Origin: Mariprofundaceae bacterium
GTDB taxonomy: Bacteria > Pseudomonadota > Zetaproteobacteria > Mariprofundales > Mariprofundaceae
Assembly: GCA_013139875.1 (NCBI GenBank)
Contig: WSZY01000112.1
Location: forward strand, 1-6,630
Length of the DNA stretch: 6,630 bases
Direction: 5' to 3'
Position 1 is the first letter of the stretch. The number at the start of each line of letters is the position of its first letter. Both the position numbers and the translations under genes were made by a program. The notes beneath the pieces were generated by a model. The model was given only the letters and a program-made list of their open reading frames with translations. It did not search any database and had not been told where the DNA came from. Shown here one piece after another: positions 1 to 5,581 of this stretch.

Positions 1-377
1 TGGCAGATGCCATGACCGGGTTTAACGGTGCCCGTGTACAGTCTGAAATTATGGCAGAAACTGTCATTTCAGCCGAACGATCCAATCAACTATCAACGTT
101 TCGATACAAGGAAGGGTTATCCGACTATCAGCGGGTGCTTGATTCACAACAGGCATTGTTCAGCCAGCAACAAAACATGCTTAATAGCCGTACTGCTGCT
201 GCCCGTAGCCTGGTTTCTCTGTATAAAGCACTGGGCAGTGGCTGGGAAAACCGGCCGCAGCAGCTCATCAGTGAGCATAGCCGTAGCAGCATGAGCGAGC
301 GTACGGATTGGGGAGAGCTTTTAGACAGCACACCGGAGCAGGTCCACGATGCCGAACCCATGCCTGTTCGGAATTAA
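1..377 (+). CDS. TolC-family outer-membrane efflux channel, 3' end only
   Basis: This is the C-terminal ~125 residues of an outer-membrane efflux protein; the start lies left of the window, and the frame is already open at base 3, before the first ATG at 12. The segment is a long amphipathic helix with the features of the last TolC/OEP repeat: an R-Y-K-E-G-L-S-D-Y-Q-R-V-L-D-S-Q-Q stretch, then a glutamine-rich helix, then L-V-S-L-Y-K-A-L-G-S-G-W, which matches the 'LYKALGGGW' ending typical of NodT/OprM-like channels. About 35 polar residues follow, probably a periplasmic tail. In the family these proteins form trimeric beta-barrels with a periplasmic helical tunnel that joins an inner-membrane pump through an adaptor. 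The adaptor gene starts 35 bp downstream, so the two are probably co-transcribed. The family call is firm; the substrate is unknown. Confidence 0.88.
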   Translation, partial: ADAMTGFNGARVQSEIMAETVISAERSNQLSTFRYKEGLSDYQRVLDSQQALFSQQQNMLNSRTAAARSLVSLYKALGSGWENRPQQLISEHSRSSMSERTDWGELLDSTPEQVHDAEPMPVRN

Positions 378-412
378 GACCCATAACATCTGGAAAATAT
401 CGGGAGAAGATC

Positions 413-1429
413 ATGTCACAGCATGAAGAGAACAAACAGGAAACAGCAGAGGAAGAGAACAAACAGGAAACAGCAGAGGAAGAGCTGAAAGGCGGTATGG
501 ATCCGGTACGGAAATGGACCTGGATTGTTCTGGCACTTGTGTTTGCACTGTTGACATGGTACCTGTTTTCCGACCGGATGACGCCGTATACATCACAGGC
601 ACGTGTACATGCACTGGTTGTGCCTGTTGCGCCTGAAGTATCCGCTATCGTTGTCGCGGTTGCTGTTAGTAATAATCAACGGGTCAGGGCGGGGCAGGTG
701 CTGTTCAGCATCGATACGAAAACATATGAACTGGATCTGAAAAATGCTGTGGCCGGCCTGCAGTCAGCCAGAGCCAGCCTGAAAAAAGCAGAAACAGATG
801 CAATCCGTATGCGACGCATCAGGGAACAGGACTCAGGAGCAATTTCCGAACGGCGCGTTGAGTCGGCAGAAGCCACGCTGGAAACGACACGCGGCAAGTT
901 GGATGCTGCCATTGCCAAGCTGGGTCAGGCACGCCTGAATCTTGAGAGAACCACCATTTATGCACCGGAAGACGGTGTTGTCAGTAATGTTGAAATAAAT
1001 ATCGGACATTTTGCGGCTGCTGGAACTCCCCTGATGACCTTTATCTCAGTCAAACGAGTCTGGTTACAGGCAGACTTTACCGAGAACAATATGGGACATA
1101 TGAAGCTCGGCAACAGGGCATTGATCACATTCGATATGCTTCCCGGCAGGGTGTTTGCAGGAGATGTCCGTGAACTGGGCTTTGGCGTAGCACTTGGTTC
1201 AACACCACCGGGATCACTGCCAACGATTGATAATGATCGCAGCTGGCTCAGGAGTGCACAACGCTTCCCCGTACTGATTGATTTCGATCACTCTGCTGAG
1301 CAGGATCAGCGCATTCTCAGGGTCGGCTCACAGGCATCTGTAGTTGTTTTTTCCTCTGATTATACGGTGTTAAATGCTCTGGCATGGTTTCACATTCATC
1401 TGAGAAGTATTCTCAGTTATGCCTACTAG
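413..1429 (+). CDS. HlyD/EmrA-like periplasmic adaptor of a tripartite efflux pump
   Basis: This is a 338-residue membrane fusion protein. The ATG at 413 is chosen because GGGAG (402-406) sits 6 bases upstream; the frame is open back to 308, but that would overlap the channel gene. Layout: acidic cytoplasmic tail (1-34) with two copies of E-E-N-K-Q-E-T-A-E, one membrane anchor (about 36-52), first lipoyl half (about 65-105, with V-R-A-G-Q-V-L-F-S-I-D), alpha-helical hairpin (about 105-180), second lipoyl half with T-I-Y-A-P-E-D-G-V-V (181-190), and a beta-barrel domain (about 215-315). In this family the adaptor bridges the inner-membrane pump and the TolC channel. Its place between a channel gene and a DUF2955 gene supports that role. 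The short C-terminal extension is hydrophobic. The length is normal for EmrA/AaeA-like adaptors that serve non-RND pumps. Confidence 0.93.
   Translation: MSQHEENKQETAEEENKQETAEEELKGGMDPVRKWTWIVLALVFALLTWYLFSDRMTPYTSQARVHALVVPVAPEVSAIVVAVAVSNNQRVRAGQVLFSIDTKTYELDLKNAVAGLQSARASLKKAETDAIRMRRIREQDSGAISERRVESAEATLETTRGKLDAAIAKLGQARLNLERTTIYAPEDGVVSNVEINIGHFAAAGTPLMTFISVKRVWLQADFTENNMGHMKLGNRALITFDMLPGRVFAGDVRELGFGVALGSTPPGSLPTIDNDRSWLRSAQRFPVLIDFDHSAEQDQRILRVGSQASVVVFSSDYTVLNALAWFHIHLRSILSYAY
425..484 (+). repeat. 27-bp perfect tandem repeat inside the adaptor gene
   Basis: Two identical 27-bp units lie at 425-451 and 452-478, followed by the first 6 bases of a third (479-484). The unit is nine codons long, so it adds E-E-N-K-Q-E-T-A-E twice without breaking the frame. 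It lies wholly in the predicted cytoplasmic tail before the membrane anchor. The absence of any difference between copies suggests a recent slippage or unequal-recombination duplication, so copy number may vary among strains. Confidence 0.95.
1400..1416. repeat. Perfect 7-bp inverted repeat at the adaptor gene 3' end
   Basis: CTGAGAA (1400-1406) and TTCTCAG (1410-1416) are perfect inverted repeats around a 3-base loop, ending 10 bases before the adaptor stop codon. No T-tract follows, so it is not a standard intrinsic terminator. It could slow RNA decay or tune expression of the third gene relative to the first two, but that is inference. Confidence 0.6.
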
Positions 1430-1481
1430 CTTTAACCGTACATCCGGCCGCAGCTGTGTGTGGATAAATCTCTGCGGATGA

Positions 1482-2579
1482 GTGGCTGTAGATGAGTCGG
1501 CCGCAATGAATTCAGCCACGCACCTTCAAGATATGGAGATAGCCCACCGCCGTACACTGAGGCTTGCCTTGGGTGTTTCGCTCTCTCTGTTTGTTTCACA
1601 ACTTATCAGTTGGCCGCTTTCGTTTATCATGCCACTGATCACGATGGTGCTTCTTCTTTTTCCAATACCTGCTCCACCACTGAAGCAGGCAGCCGTGCTT
1701 ATACTGGCACTGGCACTGCCAATGTATCTCTGTATTGCCCTGCTGTTGCCTCTTTTTGAGACATCCCGCATGGCCGCCATACTACTGTTGATTCTGATAT
1801 GGTTCGGCTGTTTCTATTTTTCGGCAGCTGGTGGACCGGCGATTATAGGCCTGTTTATGACGGCTGGAATCGCGATGGTTGTGGCCATTGGCTCAGTGAG
1901 TACTGATGCCATGCTCGATATCGCAGCCAACCTGAGTTTCGGAACTATCGCAGGCATCCTCTTTGTCTGGCTGGCGCATGCGTTACTGCCGGACCTGCCG
2001 GGGACATTTGCCATGTCACGTCCGCAACAACAGGAGAAGCCATCGACACAACAGGCACAACGGGGTGCGTTCCGGACCCTGATGATTGTTTTCCCTGTCG
2101 TACTGTTCTGTCTGTTCAGTAGCGATAGTATGTCGTATCTGGTGCTTATGATTAAAAGTGCCAGCATGGGGCAGCAGGCAAGCACCGATCAGAGTCGGGC
2201 CATGGGGCGGTCACTGCTTGAGTCCACATTCTGGGGCGGTATTGCCGCCATCATCTGCTGGCAACTGCTGGTCATCCATCCATCACTGCTGCTTTACTGC
2301 CTGCTGGTAGCGCTGGCAATGTTGATCATGGGTGCACGTCTGTTTCAGGGGGCTGGCCTGCATCCCCGTGGAGAGATGTGGATTTATGCGCTGATCACCA
2401 TGCTGGTGCTTCTGGGTCCCTCCGTGCAGGACGGACAGATGGGCAAGGATGCAAGCAGTGCGTTTTATTTCCGCCTGTATCTGTTCGGGGTTATTGCCGT
2501 GTATGGAAGTGTCGCAGTGGCCGTTTTTGATGCGTTCTGGAGACCCTCCGGGATCAGGCAGAAACCTAAGCCCTCCTGA
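1482..2579 (+). CDS. DUF2955 / FUSC-like inner-membrane efflux protein
   Basis: This is a 365-residue, very hydrophobic protein. Two membrane blocks can be seen: about six segments between residues 27 and 170 (roughly 27-43, 46-61, 69-91, 97-115, 117-138, 147-170), a polar linker rich in Q, S and P (171-196), then about five segments (roughly 197-213, 248-265, 267-285, 299-313, 330-352). A repeated six-helix half is typical of the fusaric-acid-resistance/aromatic-acid-exporter superfamily, and DUF2955 proteins usually sit beside HlyD adaptors as here. The predicted role is the inner-membrane component of the pump formed with the two genes upstream. The gap to the adaptor is 52 bp. The start is uncertain: GTG 1482 is the longest option, while ATG 1506 and ATG 1533 are in frame; none has a strong Shine-Dalgarno. 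I infer the family from topology and context. Confidence 0.85.
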   Translation: MAVDESAAMNSATHLQDMEIAHRRTLRLALGVSLSLFVSQLISWPLSFIMPLITMVLLLFPIPAPPLKQAAVLILALALPMYLCIALLLPLFETSRMAAILLLILIWFGCFYFSAAGGPAIIGLFMTAGIAMVVAIGSVSTDAMLDIAANLSFGTIAGILFVWLAHALLPDLPGTFAMSRPQQQEKPSTQQAQRGAFRTLMIVFPVVLFCLFSSDSMSYLVLMIKSASMGQQASTDQSRAMGRSLLESTFWGGIAAIICWQLLVIHPSLLLYCLLVALAMLIMGARLFQGAGLHPRGEMWIYALITMLVLLGPSVQDGQMGKDASSAFYFRLYLFGVIAVYGSVAVAVFDAFWRPSGIRQKPKPS

Positions 2580-2612
2580 CGTTGATTCTTAACCCGAAGT
2601 GGATATTTATCC

Positions 2613-2642
2613 CCGGTTGGTTTGCACCCGGTTAATTTGCAC
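2613..2642. repeat. Two 15-bp imperfect tandem repeats after the efflux operon
   Basis: CCGGTTGGTTTGCAC (2613-2627) is followed directly by CCGGTTAATTTGCAC (2628-2642); 13 of 15 positions match. They lie between the convergent ends of the efflux operon and the small minus-strand gene. They are not self-complementary enough to be a terminator. The function is unknown; a protein-binding tandem site or simple duplication are both possible. Confidence 0.7.
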
Positions 2643-2665
2643 CTGAACAGAGACAACGCACCTCT

Positions 2666-2875
2666 TCATCGTTGCCAGCGGGCAACAAGGGCACCTTTAC
2701 ACTGATCCGCCCATTCACACTTGCACTGACAATGATTCCGAACATCTGTTCTGAAACATGGATCATTCCCGTCAGCACTCTGAATACGGCGGATAAGCCT
2801 TGCTATTGTCGTACCCTTTGCGATGAAAACACCACTGTTAATAGCGCGGACGCTTAGCTCAGCGGGAATATTCAT
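2666..2875 (-). CDS. Small SAP-like, cysteine-rich protein
   Basis: This is a 69-residue protein in two parts. Residues 7-32 follow the spacing of a SAP/Rho-N-like helix-extended-helix motif (L-x3-A-x3-G-V-x8-A-R-L-I-R-R-I-Q). The second part reads D-G-N-D-P-C-F at 35-41, then C49, C51, C53, E-W and C59, ending A-L-V-A-R-W-Q-R. From memory this matches short gammaproteobacterial proteins with 'LIRxIQxxEGNxxCF...C..xxCxW...C', often annotated as SAP domain-containing. The cysteines suggest a metal site, and the SAP-like helix suggests nucleic-acid binding; both are inference. An in-frame stop lies about 27 bases above the ATG, so the start is constrained. Support for expression is a perfect TATAAT on this strand about 33 bases upstream of the ATG and a weak GGA upstream of it. 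It converges on the efflux operon. Confidence 0.6.
   Translation of the reverse strand: MNIPAELSVRAINSGVFIAKGTTIARLIRRIQSADGNDPCFRTDVRNHCQCKCEWADQCKGALVARWQR
2671..2686. repeat. Perfect 6-bp stem at the end of the SAP-like gene
   Basis: GTTGCC (2671-2676) and GGCAAC (2681-2686) form a perfect stem with a 4-base loop, overlapping the last codons of the minus-strand gene. There is no T-tract on either strand, so it is not called as a terminator. Confidence 0.5.
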
Positions 2876-3105
2876 GCTATTCCGGGGAAACCGCTTTAAC
2901 TATAAACATTATAAGAGATAAACACCCCCCACTCCTTTTTAAATTTGTTATCGTCATGTTACAGGCCGCAAATGAGTAGAGAATTACGGTTCTCTTAATA
3001 TAGCTTAATATTTTAATCTGTGTGAAAGGGAGTTATCCTGCCCACTGCTTTGGCACGAAATCGGTCATTCCTAATCTGTAATATTTAGATTATATTTAAC
3101 ATCAA
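2876..3105. other. Divergent AT-rich intergenic region
   Basis: This separates the minus-strand SAP-like gene from the plus-strand DUF2784 gene, so it should hold promoters for both. Visible structure: the minus-strand TATAAT; an inverted repeat AGAGAA-6-TTCTCT (2978-2995); direct repeats CTTAATAT at 2994-3001 and 3004-3011, ten bases apart start to start; and two copies of TAATCTGT (3013-3020 and 3072-3079). The sequence AATCT...AGATT (about 3073-3091) is a weak dyad just before the DUF2784 start. A -35-like TTGGCA at 3050-3055 with TAATCT at 3072-3077 is a possible weak plus-strand promoter. No gene is evident within it. Confidence 0.5.
2908..2913 (-). promoter_or_regulatory. Perfect -10 box (TATAAT) for the SAP-like gene
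   Basis: On the minus strand this hexamer is TATAAT, placed so that transcription would start near 2901 and give a leader of about 26 bases before the ATG at 2875. A recognisable -35 box is lacking; a run of six G lies in the spacer region instead. The position supports the small gene being expressed, perhaps with help from an activator. Confidence 0.45.
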
Positions 3106-3501
3106 ATGGATTCATCAACGCTCTTTCTGCTGGCTGCAGATGCAGTCCTGCTGCTGCACCTGCTTTTCGTCGCCTTTGTTGTGATTGGCCTCGTGCTTAT
3201 ATTCGTTGGCAAGATCCGCCGATGGTCCTGGGTCCGGAATTTCCGGTTTCGAGTGACACATCTTTTAGCCATTTGTCTTGTCGCCGTTCAGTCCTGGTTC
3301 GGTGTGGTCTGCCCACTTACTACATTCGAAATGACACTACGCTCACGGGCTGGTGATTCTGTATATACGGGATCTTTTATATCCTACTGGTTAGAAACTA
3401 TTTTGTACTATCAAGCGCCAGCGTGGGCCTTTGCAGTTTGTTATACGGTAATCGGGGGCCTGATCGTTGGCAGCTGGTTCTGGGTGAGTCCGCGACGTTA
3501 G
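3106..3501 (+). CDS. DUF2784 family small membrane protein
   Basis: This is a 131-residue integral membrane protein matching the DUF2784 pattern: an N-terminal A-D-A-V-L-L-L-H-L-L-F-V-A-F-V-V-I-G segment, then W-x-x-V-R-N-F-R-F-R-V-T-H-L, a tryptophan-containing helix (V-A-V-Q-S-W-F-G), the signature V-C-P-L-T-T-F-E followed by L-R-S-R-A-G, then S-V-Y-T-G-S-F-I-S-Y-W-L, and a last helix. About four membrane segments are predicted, at 7-35, 49-67, 88-102 and 105-127. The length is normal for the family, which has no established function. The start is the first in-frame ATG, with no clear Shine-Dalgarno, so translation may be weak or depend on an AT-rich leader. It appears to be transcribed alone, divergently from the SAP-like gene. 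Confidence 0.88.
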   Translation: MDSSTLFLLAADAVLLLHLLFVAFVVIGLVLIFVGKIRRWSWVRNFRFRVTHLLAICLVAVQSWFGVVCPLTTFEMTLRSRAGDSVYTGSFISYWLETILYYQAPAWAFAVCYTVIGGLIVGSWFWVSPRR

Positions 3502-3565
3502 AGAAGGGCCGCATCCACCGTCTGAGGCCACCGCTGAAATTGTTCATTCGAGCTGTTCCCCGGCA

Positions 3566-3585
3566 TATAGCATATTCATGCTATA
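3566..3585. promoter_or_regulatory. Perfect 8-bp dyad, candidate activator site
   Basis: TATAGCAT (3566-3573) and ATGCTATA (3578-3585) are perfect inverted repeats around ATTC. A perfect TATAAT follows at 3608-3613, with no -35-like hexamer at the proper distance. The dyad centre would lie about 44 bases above the expected start near 3620, a position common for activators that replace a poor -35. The 13-mer ATATTCATGCTAT within it (3572-3584) occurs again at 2868-2880 over the start codon of the SAP-like gene, so one regulator may touch both. This is inference from geometry only. Confidence 0.45.
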
Positions 3586-3607
3586 CCCCCCTCCTTCAAT
3601 CATACTC

Positions 3608-3613
3608 TATAAT
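3608..3613 (+). promoter_or_regulatory. Perfect -10 box (TATAAT) before an unrecognised gene
   Basis: TATAAT with no convincing -35 (the place is taken by a C-run). A start near 3620 would give a leader of about 48 bases to the ATG at 3668, which has an AGGGAAGG Shine-Dalgarno. Read together with the dyad upstream, this supports a regulated promoter. Confidence 0.4.
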
Positions 3614-3667
3614 CAGGCACTGAGGGTTGATCACTGTTGTGTTCAACAATGCGCTCAGGGAAGGCGA

Positions 3668-3967
3668 ATGTTTTTTGCAGTTGAAGATAACATGAAGGTA
3701 CTAAAAGGCTTTCTTCGAAAGGCCAAAGCAGTGCATGTTAATAGTGCAATCAAAAAAAAACGACTGGACAGATGTAAAAGGATAGTCGGTTGTATCTGTA
3801 AATCGCCTGAAGCGTGGGATGATCGTTGTGCTTTCAATATCAAACAGAACGGTAACCGGTTTCTGCAAGCGCTAAAAACGTTTGACCAGGCAAAGAAGGG
3901 GGATGTCGATAGCGTGCATACCATCTCTTACAGGTTTTTATGCGAGTTTAATTTCTTTTCGGGGTAA
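3668..3967 (+). CDS. Unrecognised small basic protein
   Basis: I do not recognise this 99-residue product. The ATG at 3668 is preferred over the longer frame from 3578 because AGGGAAGG (3657-3664) lies just upstream, a TATAAT sits at 3608, and the 3578 ATG falls inside a perfect dyad. The N-terminal half is lysine-rich (F-L-R-K-A-K-A..., then I-K-K-K-R-L-D-R-C-K-R), with four cysteines in all; the second half looks helical (R-F-L-Q-A-L-K-T-F-D-Q-A-K-K-G-D-V-D). No membrane segment or signal peptide is seen. The codons for the three lysines form a run of nine A (3752-3760), a place where polymerase or replication slippage could shift the frame. It converges on the VanZ-like gene with 25 bp between stops. 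It could also be a decayed gene or chance frame. Confidence 0.38.
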   Translation: MFFAVEDNMKVLKGFLRKAKAVHVNSAIKKKRLDRCKRIVGCICKSPEAWDDRCAFNIKQNGNRFLQALKTFDQAKKGDVDSVHTISYRFLCEFNFFSG

Positions 3968-3992
3968 CTCTTTTAAATCACAGATTGGCAGA

Positions 3993-4343
3993 TCACATTA
4001 TTTTCTTATTAATAGCGATACCAATCATAGAGCCAATTACAACGCCAAGTGTATTTGCTCCAAAATCGAGCATTTCACCATATCTGTTCACATAAGGTTG
4101 TATAAGTTCAATAACTCCACCATACGTTATATATAGCGGCGCAAGCATTTTGATGCTTCTCACCCTGGCTAAAGAAGTTGGTAAAGCGAGTAGTAAGTAT
4201 GCTATTAGATGATGTACTTTATCAGTGCCGGGAATCTCTGGAAGAGTCTGCAGAGGGGTCAATGAAAGGATACCAATTAGCACAGCAATCACAGCCGATA
4301 CAGTGCAAGCGTGCTTATAAGAAAGATATTTCAATATCATCAC
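3993..4343 (-). CDS. VanZ-like family membrane protein
   Basis: This is a 116-residue protein with four predicted membrane segments (about 11-29, 44-57, 65-80 and 94-112). The VanZ-like signature is intact: S-L-T-P-L at 27-31, P-G-T-D-K-V-H-H (38-45) followed by A-Y, then G-V-I-E-L-I-Q-P (76-83), V-N-R-Y-G-E (85-90), D93 and A-N-T-L-G at 96-100. The family is named for the teicoplanin-resistance protein VanZ, but most proteobacterial members, like this one, have no known link to resistance; a role in the cell envelope is a guess. GGTGAG lies close above the start; the second ATG (4340) could also serve. It follows the fic gene on the same strand after 73 bp, so it may be co-transcribed. The segment is more AT-rich than the efflux operon. 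Confidence 0.87.
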   Translation of the reverse strand: MMILKYLSYKHACTVSAVIAVLIGILSLTPLQTLPEIPGTDKVHHLIAYLLLALPTSLARVRSIKMLAPLYITYGGVIELIQPYVNRYGEMLDFGANTLGVVIGSMIGIAINKKIM

Positions 4344-4416
4344 TCACCGGGAACATAATAATTTGCTGTATCAAAGCAAGATGAAAACGTACAGGCCAGT
4401 CCATTTAGCTTTGTGT

Positions 4417-5538
4417 TCAGGATCCGTAATCTGGATCCTGAAAAGGGATCCAGTATCGAGTGGTTTTGAGCTTGCCGGTCTTGGCGAACACGCCAAGTTC
4501 GACAAGCTGCTTCAAATCTCTTGTCGTTGTTGCAATCGGGGATCCAGTTATCGACATATATTTCTTAGCACTCATGCCGCCATCCCAACCTTCGGCACCT
4601 TTCTTCAACATGCAATCTAAAACCTTCTCCTGGCGCTCGTTGATCTGGCCACGGATCCGGTCATAAAGTTTTGTCTTGTTGATCAGGAACTCCGTCAACC
4701 TCTGCGAGTGGTTGACGGCTTCCAGAGTGGTCTTGGAAAAGTAGTTAAGCCAAGAATTGATCGCCAGGCCGCCCTGAGTGGCCTCAAGCTGATTGTAGTA
4801 TTCTTTCTTGGCGCCTTCGATTACATGTGACAGTGCGACTAAAGCAGGCTGCTTCAAACTCTGTGAGAGCGCTTTTTCACTGAGCGCCCGACCGATGCGA
4901 CCATTGCCGTCTTCAAACGGATGGATCGAGACAAAGTAAAGATGGGTGACCCCTGCGCGCGTAAGCGCGGGAAGTGAGTTGGTTCCTCCTGGAGAGGTAT
5001 CATTAAACCAATCGACAAAAGCGGCCATCTCTTCAGGTACTGAAGATGATGGTGGTGCCTCATAATGAACCTTCCATTTTCCAGGCCGACCGGAAACAAC
5101 CTGCATAGGATCTTCGTGCGTTCTGTAACTGCCGATATCCTTTAAGTGGGCGTGGCCCTGCATGAGGCTTCTATGCCAGTTAAACATCGTTTCACGGGTA
5201 AGGGGTTCATCGAAGTGATGGTAAGCATCCACCATCATTTCAGTTATTCCTTTTTCTCCAGGAGGGATCTTCTGGCCGTCTGCTATCAGGCCGAAGTTTC
5301 GCCGCAAGGAGATACCAAGGCTTTCGCGGTCAAGAAGCTCCCCCTCGATTTTCGAGGTCTTCATAGCTTCTTCACTGATAAATTCTACTACAAGTTCTTT
5401 CTGATTGTTTTCATCGATGTGTGAAAATGCACCTAGAAGCTTCCCGGCTTCAAGCATAAACAGCTCTTCAGATTCATTGAGAGCTGAAGGGGAGTAGATG
5501 AATTCAGGCCAATTTTTTTTCTGCCAGTTCCAAGTCAT
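4417..5538 (-). CDS. Class II Fic protein (AMP-transferase) with winged helix
   Basis: This is a 373-residue Fic-domain enzyme. The N terminus (T-W-N-W-Q-K-K-N-W-P-E-F-I-Y) is of DUF4172 type. The auto-inhibitory motif T-S-K-I-E-G (61-66) fits [S/T]xxxE[G/N] and lies N-terminal to the Fic core, which defines class II. The catalytic loop H206-P-F-E-D-G-N-G-R-I-G-R217 is complete, so it should transfer AMP from ATP to a hydroxyl side chain of a target. Residues about 303-365 look like a winged helix-turn-helix (R-Q-E-K-V-L... then T-T-T-R-D-L-K-Q-L-V-E-L-G-V). Size and domain order resemble the Shewanella-type Fic protein. Class II proteins carry their own inhibitor, so no antitoxin gene is needed, and none is seen. 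The start has no clear Shine-Dalgarno. The promoter is rich in operator-like repeats; autoregulation through the winged helix is plausible. The target is unknown. Confidence 0.95.
   Translation of the reverse strand: MTWNWQKKNWPEFIYSPSALNESEELFMLEAGKLLGAFSHIDENNQKELVVEFISEEAMKTSKIEGELLDRESLGISLRRNFGLIADGQKIPPGEKGITEMMVDAYHHFDEPLTRETMFNWHRSLMQGHAHLKDIGSYRTHEDPMQVVSGRPGKWKVHYEAPPSSSVPEEMAAFVDWFNDTSPGGTNSLPALTRAGVTHLYFVSIHPFEDGNGRIGRALSEKALSQSLKQPALVALSHVIEGAKKEYYNQLEATQGGLAINSWLNYFSKTTLEAVNHSQRLTEFLINKTKLYDRIRGQINERQEKVLDCMLKKGAEGWDGGMSAKKYMSITGSPIATTTRDLKQLVELGVFAKTGKLKTTRYWIPFQDPDYGS
4418..4453. repeat. Three GGATCC cores at a 13-bp period, overlapping hairpins
   Basis: GGATCC occurs at 4420-4425, 4433-4438 and 4446-4451. 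CAGGATCC (4418-4425) pairs perfectly with GGATCCTG (4433-4440), and CTGGATCC (4431-4438) pairs perfectly with GGATCCAG (4446-4453); each loop is 7 bases. The two stems share the middle arm, so only one can form at a time. They cover the last 12 codons and stop of fic. Because 13 is not a multiple of 3, the three copies fall in three different codon phases, so protein sequence does not explain them. No T-tract follows on the minus strand. Confidence 0.8.
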
Positions 5539-5567
5539 GATTAGTAAACACTATTGGTATTAATCAT
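5537..5567. promoter_or_regulatory. Operator-like inverted repeat overlapping the fic start
   Basis: ATGATTAGTA (5537-5546) and TATTAATCAT (5558-5567) are inverted repeats with 9 of 10 positions matching and an 11-base spacer. The left arm overlaps the fic start codon (5536-5538). The half-site is the same GTGATTAA-like word found in the stronger repeat upstream. A bound protein here would block translation-start access on DNA or early transcription, which fits repression. Confidence 0.6.
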
Positions 5568-5581
5568 AAATGCAACTATTA

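Noticed and set aside
308..412. Extension of the adaptor to the ATG at 308
   Set aside because: It would overlap the TolC-like gene and adds a sequence unlike an adaptor tail; ATG 413 has a good ribosome site.
1814..2185. Minus-strand 123-codon frame opposite the DUF2955 gene
   Set aside because: Shadow of the coding strand; the plus-strand product has clear membrane topology and operon context.
3578..3667. Longer N-terminal extension (ATG 3578) of the unrecognised gene
   Set aside because: The ATG lies inside a perfect dyad and upstream of a TATAAT; the ATG at 3668 has a Shine-Dalgarno and the extension is low in protein-like character.
3655..3924. Minus-strand 89-codon frame opposite the unrecognised gene
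   Set aside because: No ribosome site or promoter on that strand and no recognisable family; the plus strand has both signals.
5146..5424. Plus-strand 92-codon frame inside fic
   Set aside because: Antisense shadow of the conserved Fic N-terminal half.
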